Source of the DNA: Gemmatimonadota bacterium
GTDB lineage: Bacteria > Gemmatimonadota > Gemmatimonadetes > Longimicrobiales > Gaopeijiaceae
Length of the DNA stretch: 43,968 nt
Direction of reading: 5' to 3'
Assembly (NCBI GenBank): GCA_003564295.1
Contig: PXFI01000103.1
Span: 1 to 43,968, forward strand
Shown: in pieces, positions 1 to 9,144 of the stretch
How the letters are laid out: every line of letters begins with the position of its first letter
Position numbering within the stretch: position 1 is the stretch's first letter
Made by a program: the position numbers and the translations under genes
The notes under the pieces: model-generated
Seen by the model: the letters and a program-made list of their open reading frames with translations, nothing else
Database searches by the model: none
Told to the model about the DNA's origin: nothing

Positions 1-108
1 GATCCCTGTGAGCTTACCCCATCCGGCGTGGATGAAGATCAGACCCACCCCGATTCGAAGGAGCAGGGGTGCGACGTCCCGGAACTTCTCCAGGTTCATG
101 GAAAACAT
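1..108 (-). CDS. DoxX family membrane protein, N-terminal fragment (runs off the window start)
   Basis: Reverse-strand translation from ATG at 108: MFSMNLEKFRDVAPLLLRIGVGLIFIHAGWGKLTGI, open to base 1; the LLLRxxxGxxFxxAGxxKL pattern is typical of DoxX N-termini. Absent from the ORF track because it is truncated. Confidence 0.75.
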   Translation of the reverse strand, partial: MFSMNLEKFRDVAPLLLRIGVGLIFIHAGWGKLTGI

Positions 109-331
109 CGTTCTCTCCTATAGTGTCCAGGTGGCCTTGAGGTAGCCGGGGGAAGAGGGGCGGGGCTGTCGCCGCCCGGACCCCATCCCCGGGTAACGCA
201 CAATATGGCCCCCAACGCCCTCGCGGTCCAATAGCCTCGTCCTGAGACACAGGCTCCAGCTGTGTAGACGCGGCAAAGCCGCACTGCGAGACGGTCTTCC
301 ACGGCCACCGGCGGTGGCCAGGCGGCGTGAG

Positions 332-1138
332 TCAGATAGCGTTCCTGCCCGTCCCGGGACTCGTGGCGGCGCCCCCCCCTCCTCCCCCCCTGCCCCAGCG
401 TACGAGACTCAACCACCAGGAAACCCCCAGGTAGTAGGCCGGAAAGAAGAGCGTCCCCCACACCCAGGCCTGTCCCTCCAGAATTCCCACCAGAAAGGCA
501 ATGACCAGGAGGCCCCAGATCCCGCCCAGCAGGTTGGACGCGAGGGACAGGGGACCCGGCCGAGTGGAGGCCAGGTACCGGGAGGGCACCACCGTGAGGA
601 CGGACAGGGCCAGGAGGAGGGTCACGGTGAGGGCCTGGGAAGGCACCAGGAAGTAGAGGTAGAATGCCACCACATTCCAGTAGGAGGGAAACCCCAGGAA
701 GTACCCGTCCTCCGTCTTCGCATCCACCCGTGAAAAGCCGTAGGCGCTGGCCAACAGGGGCACCAGCAGGAGCCACGCCAGAGCACCCTCCAGGACCCCG
801 GCTCGCCACAGGAGGAAGAGGGGCAGGGAGGTGTAGGTGTGAAAGTCGACGATGTCGTCCAACCGCCGTCCGTCGAACCAGGGGATCACCTCCTCCACCC
901 TGACCCGGCGGGCAAGCCAACCGTCCGTGCCGTCCACGATCATGGTCAGGCCCATGAGGAGGAAAGCCCCCCGGAACGCCAGGTCCGTACCCTGGACGAT
1001 GACCACAGCCATGAACCCTGCAATGACGAGACCCAGGGCGGTATAACCGTGGACCAGCCAGGCCTGGATGCGGGCTCCGGGCCCCCGGGTCCGGGCTGAG
1101 TCCATGGCGAGCCTGGTGGCCGGGTTCTCCTTTGCCAT
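332..1138 (-). CDS. pcs: CDP-alcohol phosphatidyltransferase, phosphatidylcholine synthase (Pcs)-like
   Basis: 268 aa, multi-TM; motif DGWLARRVRVEEVIPWFDGRRLDDIVDF (DGx2ARx12Gx3Dx3D, the Pcs spacing) followed by TYTSLPLFL and KTEDGYFLGFPSYWNVVAFYLYFL as in rhizobial Pcs. Start overlaps the upstream stop (TGATG). Confidence 0.8.
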   Translation of the reverse strand: MAKENPATRLAMDSARTRGPGARIQAWLVHGYTALGLVIAGFMAVVIVQGTDLAFRGAFLLMGLTMIVDGTDGWLARRVRVEEVIPWFDGRRLDDIVDFHTYTSLPLFLLWRAGVLEGALAWLLLVPLLASAYGFSRVDAKTEDGYFLGFPSYWNVVAFYLYFLVPSQALTVTLLLALSVLTVVPSRYLASTRPGPLSLASNLLGGIWGLLVIAFLVGILEGQAWVWGTLFFPAYYLGVSWWLSLVRWGRGGGGGGAATSPGTGRNAI

Positions 1139-3195
1139 CAGCCTCCCACCCTCATTCCCACGCTCACCTCCCTGCCCGGGAGAGGAATGCCGAACTCGCT
1201 GAAGTAGGCAGCGTCCAGGGCGTTATCGATCCTCACGTACCACCCCAGCCCGCCGCGGAGCTCCTGCTCCATGCGAATGTTGATCCACATCATGTCGTTG
1301 AGCCGCTCCCACTCCCGGCTGTCCGGGTTTTGATAGTGCTGGCTCGCCGTGTAGCTCACCTCCCCACCTACCCAGACCCGTTCACGGACGCGGACCCTCG
1401 CCAGTGCGTTGACCCGATGGGCCGGGCGATACGCAAGCCGGTCCGCATCCCTCTCCGTCGAACGGTTCACCGCCCGGAGATAGGCATAGTTGACGCTGAC
1501 CCACCCCACCTCCATACGGTGGTGCAGGTCCACCTCGAACCCCTCCATTCTGGCCCTGTGGTTATTCTGTAGCTGGACCAGTCCCTCGCCCACCGCCATG
1601 GCATCGATGAGATCCCGAACCTCGCTCCGGAATACCGCCGCACCACCCTGCCACCCCCCCCATGCCACATCCAACCCCACCTCCCCGTGCACCGCCGTTT
1701 CGGAACGGAGGCCCGGGTTCGGCAGGTTTCGGCCCAGATGGCTGTCGTACAGCTCCTTCATGGTGGGGAACCGGCTCTTCCGTGCCAGGGCAATGCGGGA
1801 CGAGACCGCAGGTCCCAACGCTACCTGCACCGCCCCCTGGGCGTTCACCTGCGTCCGCGGATCCGTGGCGGAATGCCCCTCCGCCACCATGGGCCGCAGA
1901 TGGTTGACGTTGACACCCATCATCATGCTCAGGACGTCCGTCCAGTCCACGTCCTGCTCCAGGGCGACGGTCAGCAGGTCCGTGGAATACCGCTCGAAGG
2001 GGGCATCACCACTGCGCTGGCGATGCACGTCCCTCCGGTACGAGATGACTCCGTCCGTGGTGCCCATGGAGAACACTGACAGGGACGGGTAGAGGTTGAC
2101 GCCGTTGGAGTAGTCGTCGTACTCGGAGTCGAAGGCGTAGCCCCGCTCCTGGGTGGTGTAGGTGTCGTCGTCGAAGGACCGGAGCACGTTCCGGTAGCGG
2201 TCGTGGAACCAGGTGGTCCGCAGGCCCACGCCGGGATTCAGGAGGTGCCGGGTGTTGACGCTCACCAGCCCCCTCCGCCACACGGGAAACCGCCAGTAGC
2301 GTGGCCGGGTCGCCAGGGCATTGGGCGGGACGTCGAACCGATTGTCGGTCCCGCTCAGGTTCAGTGCCACCTGGTGCGAGTCGGTGATGAGATATTGGGC
2401 TCTGACCCCCGCCCTCCGCCGGTCGTACGAGCTATTCGCTCTCTCGCCTCCTTCCTCGTTCAGCGTGGGGGTGAAACCGCGGGACAAGGAAAAGGCTCCT
2501 GCCCGCTCCAGGGCGGCCGAGCCCCCCAGCCGCAGCCGGTCCGTGCCACCCGACGCCTCCACGGAGCCGAACACCCGGCCATGATCGGACCCCTCCAGGC
2601 GGCCCGACGCCCGCCGTTCGGGCGAGGGTGGGCGGGTCAGGAGGTTGACGGCCCCCCCCAGGGAGTTGGCTCCGTAGAGGAGGGAGGAGAAGCCATGGGA
2701 GATGTGCACCCGCTCCAGGTCCGCGCCAACGAACTGGGAAATGTCAACCAATCCGTCGTAGGCCAGCGACACGGGCACGCCATCAACAAACACCGACACC
2801 TGCCGCTGCTCGAAGCCTCGCAGGAGGAAGCTGTTCTCGTTACGAATGTTCCGTGAGAAGTACACGCCCGGAACGTGCTCCATGGCGTCCCGGGGACTCC
2901 GGATGCCCAGTTCGTCGATCCGATTACGATCGACCTGGTGGACCGTGGCCGCCCGGGTGACGGCGTTTCTCTTCCCCAGAACCACGATCTCGGCCAATGT
3001 GTACACGGACGCCACAGCAGCGGTGTCGGGGGGTAGCCCCTCCTGGGCCCGGGCTGGGGAAGCCACCCCCAGAGTGAGCAGCGTCCCGACGAGGACCCCC
3101 ACCATGTACACGCTGGACCCTTTCATCCGGATTGGCCTTGCTCGAAGGGGCAGGACTCGGCGCGGACGATGGCGCCGGATCATCTTCGAACCCAT
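1138..3195 (-). CDS. TonB-dependent outer-membrane receptor
   Basis: 685 aa; signal peptide (MKGSSVYMVGVLVGTLLTLGVASPARAQ, so the start may be at 3126), plug domain (RSPRDAMEHVPGVYFSRN..FLLRGFEQRQVSVFVDGVPVS..ERVHISHGFSSLLYGANSLGGAVNLLTR) and a C-terminal beta-barrel. Confidence 0.9.
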   Translation of the reverse strand: MGSKMIRRHRPRRVLPLRARPIRMKGSSVYMVGVLVGTLLTLGVASPARAQEGLPPDTAAVASVYTLAEIVVLGKRNAVTRAATVHQVDRNRIDELGIRSPRDAMEHVPGVYFSRNIRNENSFLLRGFEQRQVSVFVDGVPVSLAYDGLVDISQFVGADLERVHISHGFSSLLYGANSLGGAVNLLTRPPSPERRASGRLEGSDHGRVFGSVEASGGTDRLRLGGSAALERAGAFSLSRGFTPTLNEEGGERANSSYDRRRAGVRAQYLITDSHQVALNLSGTDNRFDVPPNALATRPRYWRFPVWRRGLVSVNTRHLLNPGVGLRTTWFHDRYRNVLRSFDDDTYTTQERGYAFDSEYDDYSNGVNLYPSLSVFSMGTTDGVISYRRDVHRQRSGDAPFERYSTDLLTVALEQDVDWTDVLSMMMGVNVNHLRPMVAEGHSATDPRTQVNAQGAVQVALGPAVSSRIALARKSRFPTMKELYDSHLGRNLPNPGLRSETAVHGEVGLDVAWGGWQGGAAVFRSEVRDLIDAMAVGEGLVQLQNNHRARMEGFEVDLHHRMEVGWVSVNYAYLRAVNRSTERDADRLAYRPAHRVNALARVRVRERVWVGGEVSYTASQHYQNPDSREWERLNDMMWINIRMEQELRGGLGWYVRIDNALDAAYFSEFGIPLPGREVSVGMRVGG

Positions 3196-3630
3196 CTACG
3201 ACTTGTCCAGCTCCTCCAGGAGCTGCTTCACGGCTTCATCTGCCGGTCCTGTCTTCTCAACCCGCTTGATATCCACTGCACGCAGGGCGTTGATCAGGTT
3301 CTGTCCGAACCTCTGGGCGACGTAGTGGGTCACCCCCTTTTCCTGCAATACGGGCCCCAGTTGCTGACCGGCTTGCCGGGCGGGCAGATCCCGGTTCTCC
3401 ATGACTTCAACGAGCTCGCCTTCGTCATCAAAGATCAGGATGTACGGCGCCCGGGCCGCCTCGTCGCTGATCGGCGCGTCGGCGGCGGGTCCCGTGGAGG
3501 CCACGCCGATCTTGACGGGTTGCGTGGCCTCGGGTCCCAAGGACGTCGCCCTCATGTCCGCCATGGGGGCGGCGGAACCAGAAACCGGGAAAAGCGCCAG
3601 GGCGGCAAGAACGAGTATGCACCTCTTCAT
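3196..3630 (-). CDS. Exported NifX/NifB-type (dinitrogenase iron-molybdenum cofactor biosynthesis, MTH1175-like) domain protein
   Basis: Signal peptide MKRCILVLAALALFPVSGSAAP, then VKIGVASTGPAADAPISDEAARAPYILIFDDEGELVEVMENRDLP..AGQQLGPVLQEKGVTHYVAQRFGQNLINALRAVDIKRV, the NifX-like fold pattern. Stop directly abuts the TonB receptor ORF start (TAGATG). Confidence 0.8.
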   Translation of the reverse strand: MKRCILVLAALALFPVSGSAAPMADMRATSLGPEATQPVKIGVASTGPAADAPISDEAARAPYILIFDDEGELVEVMENRDLPARQAGQQLGPVLQEKGVTHYVAQRFGQNLINALRAVDIKRVEKTGPADEAVKQLLEELDKS

Positions 3631-3786
3631 GAACTGCTCCCTTCATTGCGGATGCGGGAACGTCGGGAACGCTCCCTTCCCCTGCAAACCCTCCCTCCAA
3701 GTCTAGCATGAGGCGGGGGAGGGCGCACGGAAGCGGCGTGGGAGCCGGCCGCCAGGAAGCGGCTTCCTTAGCCTCTTTCGCCCATC

Positions 3787-5433
3787 CTACGCCGTCGGCT
3801 CCGACGGGTCCGGCTTCGGGCCACCCGGTGCATCGGTGCCCCTCCCCTCAGCTCGACGGACCAACTTGTCCAACTGTTCCCGCGCCACCTTCCGTCCACC
3901 GAGGCCGAAAGCCAGGGCCGCAGCTACTGCGATGGCGCCGAGAGTAATCCCGAAGGCAAGATTGATGATGGAATCCGCCAGGCCCATCTGCCGGAGGCCC
4001 ATGGCCGCAGCAAGTACGATGATGGAGACCCGGGCCGCCAGGGCCAGGACCGTGGCCTGGGCTGTGTCGCTATGCTGGACTGCACTGTATGCCAGGTTCG
4101 CCAGGTACAAGCCCACGCCGAAGATCAACAGTCCGAGAAGAATCCGACCGGTGAGGACGGTGAAATCGGCCAGCAGGTGGGCCAGACTCTCCATCCGAAG
4201 AGCGTTCGCAGCTTCGGTGGCGGCAAAGAGCATCACCGCAACCAGGACGATGATCCCCACGATGCCGGATGGGGAACGAGTATCGAGCGTCATGGATCCC
4301 GTGCCTGCCCCGGCCTCGTCCCCAGCCTCTTCCGCCGGACGCGCTTGTGAGAAACCGAGTCGCTCGAAGATCCGATTGAAGCCCACGCCCGTCAGAACGT
4401 TCGTCAGGAGCGAGGCAAGCAGCCGGCCCACGACGTAGGCAATGATCAGGATCAGCGCCGCAGCGAAGATCCGCGGGATGATAAGAAGGAACTGTGCCAG
4501 CGTCGCACTGGCCGGCTCCGTTACAGCCTGGACCTGAAGCGCATTCAAGGCCGCAACGATCACGGGCACCAGGATCAGGATGTAGACCACGAGCCCGATG
4601 AGGTCACTCAGGCGCATGCGGCCCGTGGCACTCGTCATCCCCACACGTTCACCCAACTGATCCCCGCCGGCCGCAGCGATGAGGTTCGTCACGATCTTTC
4701 GAACAACCCTTGCCACAAACCAGCCTCCCAGGAGGACGACGGCCGCCAGAAGCAGATTGGGCAGAAACGCAAGGATCTCGCTGACCAGACCCTGCACCGG
4801 AACCAGGATGCCGTGGAGCTGAAGGGCCTCCAGGATGGCCGGAAGGAAAAGGAGCAGGATGAAGTAGAAGACAGCCTCGCTGAGGCTTCCGGATACCGAT
4901 GGTGTTCCCCTGGCGGGGGTCTCGTGTGTATCGGCTGTTCCCGCAGGCGGTGGGGTTGCGGGATCCTCTTCCGTTTCGTCCCCTCCCGCCTTCCGAAGAC
5001 GTTCGTCAACACCTGAAGCTTCCAGCGCCTTCTTCGTCAGCATGCGCATCACTGTGGCGACCACGAAAGCCACAAACACCAGCAGGGCGGCTCCGATAAG
5101 GTTCGGGAGGAAGCCCAGGATTCGTTCGACGAACACGCCCAGGGAGCCACTGACTGCTCCCAGATTCACCACCTCGAAGGCGGCGATGAAGACGATCACC
5201 ATGATCACCCAGAAGGCGATCTTGCCTCCAATCCTCTCGGTGGAGGCGGTCTTGCGATCATACTTCATGTGATCGGCAAGGCGATCATCCAGTCCCGTCT
5301 TCCGCAGTCCCGCACGGACAAGCCTTTCGATGATCTTCGCTACGATGTAACCGGCGATGAGGATCAGGATGAAGATGAGGACCGGCCAAACCGGCCCAAG
5401 CGTCTGCTGGAGCTCAGCCAAGAAGCTGTTCAT
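3787..5433 (-). CDS. Mechanosensitive ion channel family protein with conserved TM_helix repeats (CmpX-like)
   Basis: ORF to 5502, likely start ATG 5433 (AGGTGA SD). Repeated units such as LPNLIGAALLVFVAFVVATVMRML, LPNLLLAAVVLLGGWFVARVVRKI and IPRIFAAALILIIAYVVGRLLASL; no obvious MscS beta-domain at the C-terminus. Confidence 0.8.
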   Translation of the reverse strand: MNSFLAELQQTLGPVWPVLIFILILIAGYIVAKIIERLVRAGLRKTGLDDRLADHMKYDRKTASTERIGGKIAFWVIMVIVFIAAFEVVNLGAVSGSLGVFVERILGFLPNLIGAALLVFVAFVVATVMRMLTKKALEASGVDERLRKAGGDETEEDPATPPPAGTADTHETPARGTPSVSGSLSEAVFYFILLLFLPAILEALQLHGILVPVQGLVSEILAFLPNLLLAAVVLLGGWFVARVVRKIVTNLIAAAGGDQLGERVGMTSATGRMRLSDLIGLVVYILILVPVIVAALNALQVQAVTEPASATLAQFLLIIPRIFAAALILIIAYVVGRLLASLLTNVLTGVGFNRIFERLGFSQARPAEEAGDEAGAGTGSMTLDTRSPSGIVGIIVLVAVMLFAATEAANALRMESLAHLLADFTVLTGRILLGLLIFGVGLYLANLAYSAVQHSDTAQATVLALAARVSIIVLAAAMGLRQMGLADSIINLAFGITLGAIAVAAALAFGLGGRKVAREQLDKLVRRAEGRGTDAPGGPKPDPSEPTA

Positions 5434-5580
5434 AGCATCACCTGCTTTGAGTGGAATTTTTGCGTTTCCTGGTGTGGAGCTTGGCGGTGATGGACAATCC
5501 ATGCCGGTTAAAAATACGCTCGCAGACCTGCGCCGGAGATGAACCGGGTTAGACGGCCAGGATAGAGATTCAGGTAGAGA

Positions 5581-8500
5581 TCATCCGGGAGGGTGTAGGC
5601 CCTTGCCCACTCCCGCCTCCAGCCAGCGAACCACCTCCCGGACCTGGCCGGGCTCCAGCAGCCCCCTGGCCTCCAGAAGGACCCGGGCCTCTCGCTCCCT
5701 GGGCCCCAGGGGGTCACCGGGCAGAAGGTATCCATGCTCCTCGAGCCACACCTCCAGCTCCTCCACCTTGCCTGCCCGGAAGCGGGGGAGGTCGCGGAGG
5801 GCCCGCAGGAGAGCCCGGGGGTCTCCGCCCAGCTCGTTGGCAAGCCCGTTGGCCCGGTCCATGAAGGTCTCGGAGATGGCTCCGCTCTCCTCCAGGGCCC
5901 CCCGGCCTACGGGTCTACCCCGACCCGTCTGCCACGCCCGCACCCAGAGCCGGGAAACCCTGCAGCGGGCCATCAGACGCATGCGGCTGTCCGGGTCCGG
6001 CACCGCGTGCTCCGCCGCCGAGCTCTTGAGCAACCCCTCCAGGGGACCCTGGGCGGCGACGCCCCAGGCCGAGATCAGGTTGTGGAGTAAACTCAGGTCG
6101 TCCCGGAGAAGGTGGAAGAGGTGGACGGCCCCCGGATTCTCCCAGGGATCGATGGGGGGAACGCCGAGACGGGCCGCGTACCCTTCCGGGCTCTCCCCGG
6201 CCGGCTCGGGAATCTCCTCTCCACCGGCGAGGGAAAAGTCGTCGGGCCCTGCCTCCGAGGGGGAGCCGAAGCGCGCCTCCGCCAGATCGATCACCCGGGG
6301 CCTCTCTCCCACCCCCCGCTCCCAGAGCTGAACGTCCGCCGGCTGGGCACAGAGGTAGAAAATCTGGCGATCCTCTTCCCGGGCCAGGGACGCCAGGCTT
6401 TCCGCCACACTGGCGAAACGGGCCGGATCACTGGTGGTGAGGGCCTCGTCCAGGAAGAAGGGCAGAGGCTCCCGCCCTTCCTCCAGGGTCCGGGTCCAGG
6501 CCACCCGGACGGCCAGGAGGAGCTGCATGCGGGTGCCGGAAGACAGCTCGCCGAGGCTTCGCTTCTCACCCATGGTAAGATCCCGGGCGGCGAAGCCCAC
6601 GTCGTCGTCCAGCTCCAGCGTCCACTGGTTGTGGGTGAACCGCTGGAACCGCTCCCGGGCGTCCCGGAAGACAGCCGGCTCGTGCTCCGTCCGGTGCTCC
6701 TCCTTCACCTCCTCCAGGAGAAGCTGTCCCGCAGCCGCCAGGAGTGCCTCGTCGTGGGCATCCTCCAGGGCTGCCCTGGCCTCCTCCACCCGGGCCATGG
6801 CCTCTTCCAGCTTGCCGTCGGCGCCCGCATCCTGGAGACGGGTTTCCAGGGCGGTGCGCTTCCTCTTCCAATCCTCCACCTCTTCGGCCTCTTCGCCGAG
6901 CCCCTCCAGGACCCGGCGGAGCCCCTCCTCGTCGTCGGCTTCCACCCGGGCCAGGAGCTCCTCGTCGTCTCCCAGGCGGGTGCGAAGCCGGGACTCGGCG
7001 CTCCGCTCCTCCCGGAGTTCCTCGTCACGCTCGCGGAAGGGCTCCAGCACCCCGAGGCGGAGATCCAGGGCGGACCGCGCCCCCATGGCCAGCCCCGCCC
7101 CGTCAAAGATTTCAGCCTCCTCTTCGTCCAGCCTCTTCAGCTCCTGGTCCGATCGGGAAACGGTCTCCCGGGCCCTTCCAATGGTGTCGCGGGCCTCCTT
7201 CGCCACATGGCATCGACCCGCCAGGCTCTCGAGCCCGGCCTCCAGGGCGTCCACAGCGATCTCGGCCGGGGGCGGGGACGTTTCCAGGGCGTTCAACACC
7301 GCTTCAGGGGCATCCGAAGCGGTCTCGGAAGGCTGAGGCGGCCGGAACTCTTCCGGTGGCCGAGCTTCGGCATACGGCCCCCCGCCCCCCTCCCACTCAT
7401 CCAGAAAGGACCCCACGGATTGAGCGCAATGGAAGATCTCGGCGTCGAGCCGCCGGACCTCCGCGGCAGCCCTTTCACCGTCCGCCCGGGCGTTCTGGAA
7501 CTCATCCACCAGCCGCACGAACTCATGGAGGGACCTGGCCGTCAGCTCAGGGTCGAACCCCACCTGGCCGGCCAACTCTCCCTTGCGGGCCTCCAACTCC
7601 CGGAGCTCCTCCCGAGCCGCCTCGAGGCGCTCCCGGTCTCCCTGGGCCCGGCGGGCCCGGGCGTCCGCCTCCCTGAGCTCCACCAGGCTCTTCTCCAACT
7701 CGTCCAGGCGGGTGGTCACCTCCGGAACCGTCCATCCCGGAGGAGGCTCCAGGCCGACCCCGTGAAAGCGGTTCCGGGCCGAGATTCTTTCCTGTCGTGC
7801 CGTCCACGCCAGGACGCCGATTCCCACGGCCGAGAGGGCAGCCAGGGCTGCGGCTCCCAGAGCCACGGCGGCCTGGTCGGCCATGGAAGCCGTCACGGCC
7901 ACCAGGGATCCCACCAGCACCCCCACAGCCGGCCACAAGAGCTTGCCCAGGTGGGTGGCAGCCGCTCCCAGCCATGCCCGCAGAGCCCACACCGCCTCCC
8001 GGCGAGCCTCCAGGTCGTCCGCTTCTGGGGGATCCGGCGCTCCCTCGACGCGGCCTTCCAACTCCTGGATCGACTTCCGTACCTCCTCCAACGCCACCGC
8101 CAGGCTCTCAGCCTTCGACACCGCCTCCGGATCCAGGGCCGGCCGAGCCCCCTGGGCGGCTCCCAGGCGCCCGGCTGCCAGCCCCGCCCCAACCAGCGCC
8201 TCTTCCTCCCTCTCCACGGCCGCCTTCCGGTCCCGGAGGAGCTCACGGGCCTTTCGGAGGATCCTGCGCTGAAGATCCAGGTCCTCCTTGCCGGGGGCCC
8301 CTTCCACGAGGCCCGTGCCCCGTAACGCGGCCTCGGCGTCACGCCTCTTCCGAAGCCACTCTTGCCGCTCTTCCTCCAACCCCCGCCGCCGCTCCCCCAG
8401 CCGGTCCAGCTTCTCCCCTTCGTCGCCCCGGAGGCGCGCCATCTCCTCCGATGCCGCCGGGAGCTCTTCCATGGCAGCCTCGGCCTCCATCCGTTTCCGC

Positions 8501-9144
8501 CGGGCCTCCAGAAGCTCGAGGGCCAGGTCGGTCCGGTCCATGGCAACCCGAATCCGGGCCCCATCCTCGATCTTTCGGCTCAGCTCCGGCAATCGTTCCC
8601 GGTCCCGCTGGAGGCTTTCGTAGGCCCGGGCAACTTCCCGCAACCCGTCCCGGGCCTCACGAAACTCCCTGGCCTCCCTGGCCCCGTGGCGAGCTCCCAC
8701 CTGGAAGGGGCCGTCCCGACCCAGGAGCCCGTCCACGTCGTATCCGCCGGTGAGCTCCCGCCGAAGCCGGGCTACGATCTCCTGGTCACCCTCGTGCTCC
8801 GAGTGGAGAAGATCCTCCACCCTGAGCCAGTAGCAGTGGAAGAAGCGAGGGTCCGGAAGGAGCGGAGCGTCAGCCGGCGATCCGTCCCGGCGCCATGAGA
8901 TCTGACTTCCGGTGCGCATCACGAGCCAGCTTCCCCTCCGGCTCTGGAGCTCGGCTTCCAGGTAGAGGGTTGGTGGGTCGTCCCGATCCCTCCCGCCCAC
9001 CAGATGCCGGAACGCGCGGACCAGGCTGCTCTTCCCCGAGGCGTTGGGGCCCACGATCAGGTTGATCCCGGGATCCAGGCCCTCCAGGCCGAAGCCGGGT
9101 CGGATTCCCGGAAGCTGCAGGATGCGGAGCCGCTCCAGTCTCAT
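5581..9144 (-). CDS. YhaN/SbcC-like coiled-coil ATPase with central TM hairpin and a C-terminal extension
   Basis: Start ATG 9144 (ATGA overlap with upstream gene). Walker A GPNASGKSS, long coiled coil, two predicted TM segments mid-protein (LLWPAVGVLVGSLVAVTA / AAVALGAAALAALSAVGIGVLAW), ABC signature ELSSGTRMQ, Walker B LPFFLDEALTTSDP, then about 230 aa of C-terminal extension. Confidence 0.85.
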   Translation of the reverse strand: MRLERLRILQLPGIRPGFGLEGLDPGINLIVGPNASGKSSLVRAFRHLVGGRDRDDPPTLYLEAELQSRRGSWLVMRTGSQISWRRDGSPADAPLLPDPRFFHCYWLRVEDLLHSEHEGDQEIVARLRRELTGGYDVDGLLGRDGPFQVGARHGAREAREFREARDGLREVARAYESLQRDRERLPELSRKIEDGARIRVAMDRTDLALELLEARRKRMEAEAAMEELPAASEEMARLRGDEGEKLDRLGERRRGLEEERQEWLRKRRDAEAALRGTGLVEGAPGKEDLDLQRRILRKARELLRDRKAAVEREEEALVGAGLAAGRLGAAQGARPALDPEAVSKAESLAVALEEVRKSIQELEGRVEGAPDPPEADDLEARREAVWALRAWLGAAATHLGKLLWPAVGVLVGSLVAVTASMADQAAVALGAAALAALSAVGIGVLAWTARQERISARNRFHGVGLEPPPGWTVPEVTTRLDELEKSLVELREADARARRAQGDRERLEAAREELRELEARKGELAGQVGFDPELTARSLHEFVRLVDEFQNARADGERAAAEVRRLDAEIFHCAQSVGSFLDEWEGGGGPYAEARPPEEFRPPQPSETASDAPEAVLNALETSPPPAEIAVDALEAGLESLAGRCHVAKEARDTIGRARETVSRSDQELKRLDEEEAEIFDGAGLAMGARSALDLRLGVLEPFRERDEELREERSAESRLRTRLGDDEELLARVEADDEEGLRRVLEGLGEEAEEVEDWKRKRTALETRLQDAGADGKLEEAMARVEEARAALEDAHDEALLAAAGQLLLEEVKEEHRTEHEPAVFRDARERFQRFTHNQWTLELDDDVGFAARDLTMGEKRSLGELSSGTRMQLLLAVRVAWTRTLEEGREPLPFFLDEALTTSDPARFASVAESLASLAREEDRQIFYLCAQPADVQLWERGVGERPRVIDLAEARFGSPSEAGPDDFSLAGGEEIPEPAGESPEGYAARLGVPPIDPWENPGAVHLFHLLRDDLSLLHNLISAWGVAAQGPLEGLLKSSAAEHAVPDPDSRMRLMARCRVSRLWVRAWQTGRGRPVGRGALEESGAISETFMDRANGLANELGGDPRALLRALRDLPRFRAGKVEELEVWLEEHGYLLPGDPLGPREREARVLLEARGLLEPGQVREVVRWLEAGVGKGLHPPG

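Noticed and set aside
303-319. GGCCACC-GGC-GGTGGCC inverted repeat after the Pcs-like gene as a definite terminator
   Set aside because: Perfect 7 bp arms in the right place for the operon end, but short, no U-tract, and such GC-rich repeats occur often by chance here.
96-920. 274 aa - strand ORF overlapping the Pcs-like gene
   Set aside because: Wrong frame of the same strand; Pro/Gly/Arg-rich without motifs, overlaps the confidently assigned Pcs frame.
6112-8325. 737 aa + strand ORF opposite the YhaN-like gene
   Set aside because: Antisense shadow of a high-GC coding region; Pro/Arg/Gly/His-rich translation with no domain pattern, while the opposite strand encodes a clear ATPase.
5581-9144. 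Possible defence system (Lamassu-like SMC) based on the coiled-coil ATPase
   Set aside because: The partner is a YhaO/SbcD-type phosphoesterase and the upstream genes are DUF3006 and MBL; no Lamassu effector or other defence genes are present.
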